NCBI GenBank assembly: GCA_903822375.1
Contig: CAIJOU010000701.1
Span: 1-13,263, forward strand
Source: Candidatus Hydrogenedentota bacterium
Lineage (GTDB): Bacteria > Hydrogenedentota > Hydrogenedentia > Hydrogenedentales > CAITNO01
Length of the DNA: 13,263 nt
Reading direction: 5' to 3'
Part shown: piece by piece, positions 8,501-13,263 of the stretch
How the letters are laid out: each line of letters starts with the position of its first letter
Position numbering within the stretch: position 1 is the first letter of the stretch
Notes under the pieces: generated by a model
Seen by the model: the letters and a program-made list of their open reading frames with translations, nothing else
What the model was told of the DNA's origin: nothing
Databases searched by the model: none
Program-made: the position numbers and the translations under genes

Positions 8501-8892
8501 AGCTGCACGGTGCATTTGACATGGTGGTGGCCTTTGACGTGCTGGAGCACATCCCGGACGATCATGCCGCGGCGCGGGGGATTTATGACATGCTGCGCGC
8601 GGGAGGCACCGCACTGATACACGTGCCCGGCGGGGACATCAACGCACCGCTCGATGAGAACGACCGAAAGCACGGCCATGAGCGCCATGGATACACGGAA
8701 AACCAGGCCAAGGATCTGGTGCTGGGGCTGCCGTGGAAGGAGGCGAGGTATCTCAAGACTTCCAATGAGATAGAGATGCGCGCATACCACATGGCGGGCG
8801 AAGGGCGGGTCGAAGAGTCCATAAAGCTTCTGCGGACTTCCCCCTTTGACGGCGCATTGGGTCGGGCACACCTTTTCGTCCTTGGCAAATAG
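5581..8892 (+). CDS. Multi-domain glycosyltransferase: GT2-GT2-GT9-methyltransferase-like
   Basis: This 1103-residue soluble protein has four domains in tandem. Domain 1 (about 24-230) is a GT-A GT2 fold: VSIIMPAWN, VDDGSTDGT from 58, and the metal-binding DSD at 110-112. Domain 2 (about 261-520) is a second GT2 of rhamnosyltransferase type: VSVIIPVLN, LVDNGSD, LNNDT at 348-352, and GCEDLDLCFR from 448. Domain 3 (about 559-880) is a GT9 heptosyltransferase-like fold: ILVVKPSGIGN, then NDSGLMH at 800-806, with cysteines 845, 848, 859 and 864. Domain 4 (about 900-1103) keeps the methyltransferase strand FDVLEHIPDD (985-994) and RAGGTALIHVPGG, but lacks the glycine-rich SAM motif I. The ATG at 5581 has no Shine-Dalgarno, and its frame is open without a start codon back to 5404. 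The true N-terminus may therefore lie in the upstream methyltransferase ORF. Likely role: cytoplasmic assembly of a surface oligosaccharide, with several transfers by one polypeptide. Donors and acceptor are unknown. Confidence 0.92.
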   Translation: MVVLKEATLARLRGELTARPADTLVSIIMPAWNRVSTIGRAIESVLNQSYPNWELLVVDDGSTDGTVEAVEALSGGRGKVRCLRIAHGGVSAARDAGLREARGGAIAYLDSDNRWHPDYLLFMVHALHETGARCAYAAMRIIDEDDGGAVSWRAQRFDLDALLRNNYIDINIFVHRRELFEELGGFDRELRRWVDWDLILRFVVRHYPVEVPAALCDYFRRKRLNQITLEEPNAFKYKVLNKHLIEWPRLIEEAPRRPVGRVSVIIPVLNLPELTRNCVESILKNTRRPDYEIVLVDNGSDPQTARALARLAKRSERVRLVKNFENYMFSLGNNLGVAASTGEYIILLNNDTRVTPGWMDALVIPFTASTEIGMTGPKLLYGDGTVQAAGLAFPPNGKIPYHIYRGFPGDAPCVNSAREFQALTAACVAMRAADYIALGGLDPLYVNGCEDLDLCFRMRRQLGKRVLYMPESVVYHLESKTPGRSQNIHHNRLLFVERWGDDARPDDADFYAADGYAVLRHVKRGNDPDGPTASYVAEVQAVAEGAVKPPAAKTATGPRILVVKPSGIGNMVMFRPAMRALRSHLPQARITVACYKHEAEIIDDLADEVIRLVRKDPVTGGLDKNELESHVPPGLFDMALYPPFTNLSAPTPHLQTAIPEHVCHPGIDFNTRHEVLHNLDVVRLLGWEGEAPEMDAPVDNSAAARHNIPQNAIGIHCGASSSAHMQKKKWPARHWSALLDLIPEEHPVVFLGGPGEEAEVEEVVSGMRRRNRATTQSLVGRLTLREAAGVIRACRLFLSNDSGLMHLAAAVKTPVIGIFGPTLPAKNAPWGDPRINRAIQVDVPCGPCYGQPGNPLNRCSNQICLANIAPERVFSEIQDILGHAEIRPPMPGLAPKIQFPRVPEGCPFLLGPLIRRTYLDLYAPSQRGECLLVGVVDDAEADLLKAKGLHVTKADLYPRNRSILKLDLSRPPRKLHGAFDMVVAFDVLEHIPDDHAAARGIYDMLRAGGTALIHVPGGDINAPLDENDRKHGHERHGYTENQAKDLVLGLPWKEARYLKTSNEIEMRAYHMAGEGRVEESIKLLRTSPFDGALGRAHLFVLGK

Positions 8893-8927
8893 TCCCATGG
8901 TGCCACGGATGAAGGAGTGGCCGCTGC

Positions 8928-10901
8928 TCAGTTCAGAAGACCTGTCGGAGACGGGCCCCGCCGTGCCGTATCCCAAAGGGCGTGCAGTTTCAGAAGATCA
9001 CCACCAAGCGCCGCCTCGCGCGCCTTGGACACGCTCTCCGGTCCAAGCAACCCGGCCAGTTCCTTGCGGGCCGCTGAAATGTCCACAAATGCGTATCCAC
9101 CGCTGGAGGAGTCAACCCGGACCGCTCCGGGCAAACCCGTCCACTGCCCCAACTGGGCGTTTACCTTGTCGGCCGGGCCTTTCCGGTCAATCCAAACGCC
9201 GTCGAATCCGGCGGCAAGCACCACCGCCGTCAGTTCGGGGAGTGGCAGTTTGCGCGACCACGACTGCCAGCGCAGCACCTGGTCACCAACCCCGAAGAAA
9301 GGGACGCTCCAGCGGATGGTGCGCGAGGTAAGATAGGGCTTCCGGTAGTCACAAATGGTGTTTATTCTGTCATTGTCGGGATAGCCGACATCGGCGACAT
9401 ACACCATTCCCCCGGGCTCACGCGCCTCAACCTGTTTTACCAATCCGGCGACATCGTCATAATCGGGTACGAATCTTGACCATCCCCTGTAGAAACCCAC
9501 ATAACAGGCGGGCCATTCATCCGCAACACCCACCAGCGCCACAGCCACAGCCAGCAAGGGCGCGACCCAACGGACCAATCCGCCCCGGCTTTCGATGAAG
9601 CGTCCCTGAAATGCCGCCAGCAGTGTGGAGAATCCAAAAACGCCGAGGAATCCGACAAACTTGCCCACCCGGGCGTATCCACGAATCTGCGCGGTGACAA
9701 ATTTGGCGAAGATTATGTTCAGCCCGTACTTGGCCGAGATCATCAGGAGCACGAGCACCAACAGTCCCGCCAGGCCCAGAATTGGAGGCACCCCTTTCCA
9801 CCGTGAGGTCCCGGCCATGAGCGCCAAGAAAGCGGCGCCGACAAGCACCAGCACGCCCAGTGTCGGCAGCGAGCCGAGCATCGCCGACTGCCCCGCCCCG
9901 GTGGCCGCCCGGACCGCCTGCGACATGCGGCCCGCCGGAGCGAAGAAATGATTGTCCACGGGGAGGAAAAAGGAGCCGATTTCCACCGATTGCTTGACCA
10001 CTGAATCGGGACTGCGGTACATCTCATGCATGATTTGGGCGCAGACCGGGTTGGCCCGCTGTGCCAGCATTCCGGGAATGCCGTTGACGGCGCCGCAGCC
10101 AACAATAATCACAACCGCGCCCAGGGGCAGCAGAGCCTTTCGCACATGACCGGAGAGCAGCACGACCAGCATTACCACACAAAATGCCATGCAGCAAAAG
10201 AATGCCTCGTAGGGATCGTTGAACCCCAGCAACACGCAGCAGGCCCATCCCACCCTGCGGTCCCACTTGGACAGGTCGGCCCAGTTTCCGCCCATGAATT
10301 TGAGCGCCATCATGGCCGCGACGGGCGTGAACATGCAGGAAAGATTGAAATGCCACACGCCCGTGAAGGTGTTGACGGGGAGAAACACATAGAGGAGCGC
10401 CCCGGCCAGTGCCGGCCAAACGGGCACACTCAGCCGGCGCAGGCTCCACATGGCAGTCAGCCCGGCGATCATGCAGGTGAACAGGTATGCCGCATTGGCG
10501 GCGGCCCCATAACCGGAGAAGAATAAACCGCTCACAAAGAGGATGAGCGCGGTTACATGCGCGTTCATCGGATAGAAGAATACGTTGGTTCCAAAGGGGG
10601 CACCCAGATTGGGCGAGTTGAAGGGGTTCGTCCTGTCGGTGAACACCTTGAAAGTGGTGGCCTCGAACAGCATGTCTTTGTGGTATCCGTAACCCAGCGG
10701 CACGTCAAAGCGCTGGTTTGGAAGGTCCATAAGAAACGCATAGAAGGCCAGCGGCAACAGGAACGCGGCAAGATAGGGAAGCATCGTGCGCCAGCACTCT
10801 AGGAACCGGTGTTTTGGCGCCGGCAACCCATCCTCAATGGCGCCCGTTGTTTCCCGGAACGGGGGGTCCTCAGCGATAGACGCGTCGGTCATGTCGGACA
10901 T
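8928..10901 (-). CDS. Polytopic membrane protein, GT-C-like (putative membrane glycosyltransferase)
   Basis: This 657-residue protein has about ten to twelve hydrophobic segments. The first is at 41-60; others lie near 114-133, 136-153, 158-176, 183-201, 218-250, 254-275, 340-362, 370-390, 412-431 and 443-462. A soluble C-terminal domain follows from about 475. The first outside loop (61-113) carries D76 and E80 and then NSPNLGAPFG (95-104). This NPxLGAPFG pattern belongs, as I recall, to a widespread family usually labelled hypothetical, sugar translocase or glycosyltransferase. The acidic first loop is where GT-C enzymes put their catalytic residue, but no textbook DXD or DE pair is seen. 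Upstream on the same strand are a polyprenyl-phosphate glycosyltransferase and a YdjC deacetylase, which would make it the enzyme that uses the lipid-linked sugar. GAGG lies about 10 bases before ATG 10901. It ends convergently 35 bases from the glycosyltransferase gene. Enzymatic role is inference. Confidence 0.85.
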   Translation of the reverse strand: MSDMTDASIAEDPPFRETTGAIEDGLPAPKHRFLECWRTMLPYLAAFLLPLAFYAFLMDLPNQRFDVPLGYGYHKDMLFEATTFKVFTDRTNPFNSPNLGAPFGTNVFFYPMNAHVTALILFVSGLFFSGYGAAANAAYLFTCMIAGLTAMWSLRRLSVPVWPALAGALLYVFLPVNTFTGVWHFNLSCMFTPVAAMMALKFMGGNWADLSKWDRRVGWACCVLLGFNDPYEAFFCCMAFCVVMLVVLLSGHVRKALLPLGAVVIIVGCGAVNGIPGMLAQRANPVCAQIMHEMYRSPDSVVKQSVEIGSFFLPVDNHFFAPAGRMSQAVRAATGAGQSAMLGSLPTLGVLVLVGAAFLALMAGTSRWKGVPPILGLAGLLVLVLLMISAKYGLNIIFAKFVTAQIRGYARVGKFVGFLGVFGFSTLLAAFQGRFIESRGGLVRWVAPLLAVAVALVGVADEWPACYVGFYRGWSRFVPDYDDVAGLVKQVEAREPGGMVYVADVGYPDNDRINTICDYRKPYLTSRTIRWSVPFFGVGDQVLRWQSWSRKLPLPELTAVVLAAGFDGVWIDRKGPADKVNAQLGQWTGLPGAVRVDSSSGGYAFVDISAARKELAGLLGPESVSKAREAALGGDLLKLHALWDTARRGPSPTGLLN

Positions 10902-10946
10902 GTGGGAAGAACCTCATGAATGAATTGCGCTTTACCTGTGGAGCAA

Positions 10947-10976
10947 AGAATATCAGCAGGCAGGGCGCAATGTCAC
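10947..10976 (-). promoter_or_regulatory. Candidate extended -10 promoter for the membrane protein gene
   Basis: Read on the minus strand, GTGACA (10971-10976), an 18-base spacer and TGATATTCT with its -10 hexamer at 10947-10952 form a fair sigma70 match: five of six bases at -35, four of six plus the TG extension at -10. Initiation would fall about 40 bases before ATG 10901. An inverted repeat, ATTGCGC (10924-10930) and GCGCAAT (10965-10971), brackets the -10 region and could be an operator, though seven-base arms 34 apart may be chance. Confidence 0.4.
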
Positions 10977-11061
10977 CCCCCGCCGCCGCCGCACCATCCC
11001 AGGCTCAAAGAGCACTGCACCTTACCCTGAATGACGGCCAAATGCCCGTGAACCCGTCCTT

Positions 11062-11928
11062 CTAGCCCAAATCACCATACTTGACCAGTTGGAAGTTTCG
11101 TTCCGCGAGCCAGTCGCGCACGCGTTCCGACCTGAGCGTGGCAGAATCCACGTCCCATCTGTATCCGGACCAGGCATTGAGATTCGGGTGATCAATCTGC
11201 CGCGGGCCGGGATGAAACATGGCCTCGACCGTTTCCCCATCCCGGATTCGTTCCAAGTCCGCCAAGAAAAGGCTTTCCGAATAGTTGCCTCCGCAGGAGA
11301 AGCCTATCATGCTGTCGGTGAACCGCAGACGGTTCCTGAACTTGTTTCTGGCATGGAGTGCCGCCGCCCGCAGCGCGAAGCGTCCCGGAAGCCTTCTGTA
11401 AGGGCGCCCCCCCTGAAAGTGGTCCCATGGCATTCTCACCGCCGAAATCCTGTATTTCTCCGCAAGTTCGGCAACCACGGAAACCAGGGGAGGCAAAACA
11501 TGAAGATGACCGTGGCCGTCCAAATGGTCAACCGGCAACCCGGCATCAAGTACCTTTTCTATCTGGGCCTCCCACTCCCGCCGAACCTCAGAGCGGAGCG
11601 ACTTGCCCGTCAGCAGCCGCGAGACAATCCGTTTGCGAGAGAAGAACCGTTGTTCTCCGTCGAGGAGTGTGCCAACATCACCGGCACGCGCAACGGAAGG
11701 TGTCCCGTCCAGGGTCAGGTGGACCCCGATGCCCACGCGACGGGCAAATCGCGAGACGAACGCGCAGGCCTCATCAAAGGCATACCCGCTCGGCATAATC
11801 GAAACACTGGTAACTGCCCCCTCCTCAATGCAGCGAACCGTTTCCGCGTTGATCCCGCTCGTCAGCCCAAAGTCGTCGGCGTTTACTATGAGCCGCGCAG
11901 GGCACCCGGAGCCGCCGAGCCCACTCAT
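11062..11928 (-). CDS. YdjC/ChbG-family carbohydrate deacetylase
   Basis: This 288-residue protein belongs to the YdjC family, metal-dependent hydrolases that remove N-acetyl groups from amino sugars such as chitooligosaccharides (ChbG) or lipid-linked GalNAc (NaxD). Seen here: NADDFGL at 16-22 with the metal/catalytic DD pair D18-D19, H70 in GVHLTLDG, and DGHGHLH at 137-143 with the further metal histidine. GGNYSESLF and MFHPG mark the C-terminal part. There is no signal peptide, so it works in the cytoplasm. The start is fixed by an ATGA overlap with the upstream glycosyltransferase stop and by GAGGCGGGG just before it. The frame is open further upstream, but only as a shadow of that gene. 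Tight coupling to a polyprenyl-phosphate glycosyltransferase suggests a substrate such as undecaprenyl-phosphate-linked HexNAc rather than chitin. A free-sugar substrate, or the HpnK-type hopanoid relatives, cannot be excluded. Confidence 0.9.
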   Translation of the reverse strand: MSGLGGSGCPARLIVNADDFGLTSGINAETVRCIEEGAVTSVSIMPSGYAFDEACAFVSRFARRVGIGVHLTLDGTPSVARAGDVGTLLDGEQRFFSRKRIVSRLLTGKSLRSEVRREWEAQIEKVLDAGLPVDHLDGHGHLHVLPPLVSVVAELAEKYRISAVRMPWDHFQGGRPYRRLPGRFALRAAALHARNKFRNRLRFTDSMIGFSCGGNYSESLFLADLERIRDGETVEAMFHPGPRQIDHPNLNAWSGYRWDVDSATLRSERVRDWLAERNFQLVKYGDLG

Positions 11929-12881
11929 TTCCCCGCCTCTCCGGTTTCGATGCCGACAACGCGCCGCACGATGTAGTTCGGCCTTCCCCGAACCTCGTCC
12001 AGCAGAATGGCGATGAACTTCCCGATGATCCCCAAGGAAAGCAGCTGTATGCCGCCGAGGAACAGCACGCTTGCAATAATGTCCGTGTATCCCGGAACCG
12101 CGGTGCCTATGAGTATTTTGTGAAGGACAAGATAAAGCCCGTATGCGAAGCTCATCGCCGACAGAACAAAACCGGCGATGAAGATGAGCGTGAGTGGCAG
12201 CGTGCTGAAACTCAGCATGCCGGTGGTCGCCAACGCCATTGACCTGCCGAAACTGTAACTGGGTGCGCAGTGCTGCCGCTGTTGAAGGTCGTATTCCACC
12301 ACGGCGGAACGCCCGCCAATCCACGGGGTCATCCCCCGAAGAAACCTGTTCGTCTCCCGCATGCCGTTGAGGACATCGACTACCTGTTTGCTCATCAGGC
12401 GATAATCGGAGACATTGTTCTCAATACGCAGTCCGGTGGCCTTGCGGAATGCATAATAGAAGAGGCTGCTGCACAGCCGTTTTATGAAACCGCGCTGCCC
12501 CCCCAGCCGCTTTCCGTAGACGACATCGTTTCCCTCGCGGTACTTTGCAAGCATCGCCAGAATGGTTGCCGGCGGATGCTGCAGGTCGGCGTCCATCGTT
12601 ACGATGACGTCGCCCGTTGCGTGCGCCATGCCCGCCGTAAGCGCAATTTGGTGGCCGAAATTCCTGAAGAGTTCCACCAGCTTGACCCGGGAATCCCTGC
12701 CGCAGAGGCTCAGGACGGACTCAACGGTGCCGTCCGTGCTGCCGTCATCCACGAAGATGATTTCAAAGCTTTCCAAATCCGCGCCGCCCAGCACGTTCAG
12801 GAGCGCTTCATACATGGGCATGACATTCGCGCTCTCGTTGTGGGCGGGAAGAATTACGGACAGGGAAAGCCTCTTATGCAT
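11925..12881 (-). CDS. Polyprenyl-phosphate glycosyltransferase (GT2, GtrB/ArnC/DPM1 type)
   Basis: This 318-residue enzyme moves a sugar from a nucleotide donor to undecaprenyl phosphate at the inner membrane. Its GT-A domain shows VILPAHNES (9-17), VDDGSTDGT (44-52), RNFGHQIALTAGM and the signature MDADLQHPP (96-104) with DXD at D97-D99. After the amphipathic stretch ending LSFSTLPL come two membrane helices (about 229-253 and 267-292) and the cytoplasmic tail RGRPNYIVRR, exactly the layout of GtrB, ArnC and YfdH. Start: ATG 12881 has AGGAGG 8 bases upstream and directly begins the domain. An in-frame ATG at 13004 would add 41 residues lacking a ribosome binding site and overlapping the promoter region. 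Its stop overlaps the deacetylase start by four bases (ATGA), so the two are translated together. Donor sugar unknown; a HexNAc fits the deacetylase neighbour. Confidence 0.93.
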   Translation of the reverse strand: MHKRLSLSVILPAHNESANVMPMYEALLNVLGGADLESFEIIFVDDGSTDGTVESVLSLCGRDSRVKLVELFRNFGHQIALTAGMAHATGDVIVTMDADLQHPPATILAMLAKYREGNDVVYGKRLGGQRGFIKRLCSSLFYYAFRKATGLRIENNVSDYRLMSKQVVDVLNGMRETNRFLRGMTPWIGGRSAVVEYDLQQRQHCAPSYSFGRSMALATTGMLSFSTLPLTLIFIAGFVLSAMSFAYGLYLVLHKILIGTAVPGYTDIIASVLFLGGIQLLSLGIIGKFIAILLDEVRGRPNYIVRRVVGIETGEAGK

Positions 12882-12889
12882 GAACCAAC

Positions 12890-12895
12890 CCTCCT
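12890..12895 (-). promoter_or_regulatory. Strong ribosome binding site fixing the glycosyltransferase start at 12881
   Basis: A perfect AGGAGG on the minus strand lies 8 bases before ATG 12881. This favours it over the longer in-frame start at 13004. Confidence 0.8.
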
Positions 12896-13011
12896 GTGAG
12901 ACCTGTACAGTGCGCAGCGAGGTGGCACCGGACTCGGACAGAAAAAGCCACCGAAAACGGACGGTGCATGCTGTCGTTCCGCCAGATGTCGGGAAGCCGA
13001 CCAACGGCCCG

Positions 13012-13041
13012 AGTATAGGCCGCGATGCGGCGCACGGTCAA
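13012..13041 (-). promoter_or_regulatory. Candidate sigma70 promoter of the glycosyltransferase-deacetylase operon
   Basis: On the minus strand TTGACC (13036-13041) is followed after 18 bases by TATACT (13012-13017), five of six matches at both elements. Transcription would begin near 13005, leaving a leader of about 124 bases before the ATG at 12881. The promoter starts 37 bases beyond the stop of the preceding gene, so this operon appears independent of it. I find no clear attenuator or riboswitch fold in the leader. Confidence 0.55.
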
Positions 13042-13077
13042 AAGCAAAGTCAACAATGCACCCCCTGTTCCCCGGGC

Positions 13078-13263
13078 TCACTTCACCGCGACAAAAAGAG
13101 TATGGGCGGCGGGATAGAACCGGTCTACGTTGAACACGTTGACAGTAAAACCATACTGCTCCAGCTCACGCTTGAAATCTTCAGCATCCTTGAAGTGTAT
13201 CTCGTTTCCTTTGGTGATCTTTAACACCTTGACCGCGAGAACCTCCTCTATCGTCAAGAAGCC
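13078..13263 (-). CDS. C-terminal fragment of a gene, possibly a SAM methyltransferase
   Basis: The minus-strand frame is open from the window edge for 61 codons to TGA at 13078. The end reads FKRELEQYGFTVNVFNVD and then RFYPAAHTLFVAVK. This layout, an acidic helix with a glycine-phenylalanine turn, then a strand, then a final strand of the HTLFVAVK kind, is common at the end of class I methyltransferases. The catalytic part lies outside the window, so the family is a guess. Codon use is visibly more AT-rich (GTG TTA AAG ATC ACC AAA GGA AAC) than in neighbouring genes, which could reflect a different origin. That it is a real gene end is more certain than its function. Confidence 0.5.
   Translation of the reverse strand, partial: GFLTIEEVLAVKVLKITKGNEIHFKDAEDFKRELEQYGFTVNVFNVDRFYPAAHTLFVAVK

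Noticed and set aside
8893..8927. Terminator between the convergent glycosyltransferase and membrane protein genes
   Set aside because: The 35-base gap has no stable stem with a T-run on either strand.
12882..13004. Longer N-terminus for the polyprenyl-phosphate glycosyltransferase from ATG 13004
   Set aside because: The extra 41 residues precede a perfect AGGAGG and a start that matches the family, lack their own ribosome binding site, and begin at the predicted transcription start.

Overview
The window is GC-rich bacterial DNA with dense genes and strong G/C preference at third codon positions. It looks like a chromosomal segment from an environmental, probably Gram-negative-type bacterium. 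A secreted PQQ-like beta-propeller protein opening its mature part with DWPEFRGP, and very large multi-domain glycosyltransferases, are common in Planctomycetota, Verrucomicrobiota and Hydrogenedentota-like genomes. That placement is an impression from gene style, not a phylogenetic result. I see no rRNA, tRNA, CRISPR array, transposase, phage gene or origin.

Layout. (1) 1-1185, minus: 3'-truncated gene for an exported PQQ-repeat beta-propeller protein. (2) 1186-1541: divergent intergenic region with a short perfect hairpin palindrome. (3) 1542-4353, plus: a lipid-metabolism pair, a 454-residue high-molecular-weight FabG (FabG4 type) followed by a FadA/FadI-type thiolase. Between them lies a heptanucleotide tandem repeat. 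(4) 4485-8892, plus: a SAM methyltransferase ORF followed by an 1103-residue GT2-GT2-GT9-methyltransferase-like protein. The two are in different frames, but the second frame stays open back into the end of the first, and an A10 run lies in the overlap. They may be one 1468-residue polypeptide split by a frameshift or joined by slippage. (5) 8928-13004, minus, convergent with block 4: a sigma70-like promoter, a polyprenyl-phosphate glycosyltransferase (GT2, two C-terminal membrane helices), a YdjC/ChbG-family deacetylase overlapping it by ATGA, then a polytopic membrane protein of GT-C appearance that seems to have its own promoter. (6) 13078-13263, minus: C-terminal end of another gene, possibly a methyltransferase.

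How the genes may work together. Blocks 4-6 look like part of a cell-surface glycan locus. The soluble multi-domain enzyme would build or decorate a saccharide on the cytoplasmic side. The GT2/YdjC/GT-C set resembles in logic the ArnC-ArnD-ArnT and Francisella FlmF2-NaxD-FlmK routes: a sugar is put on undecaprenyl phosphate, deacetylated, and transferred outside the membrane by a membrane enzyme. The FabG4-thiolase pair is a separate acyl-chain module, with the same gene pairing as fabG4 and fadA2 of Mycobacterium tuberculosis. The strongest candidates for something not yet described are the A10-linked methyltransferase/triple-glycosyltransferase protein and the deacetylating lipid-linked sugar cassette with a non-ArnT-like membrane partner.
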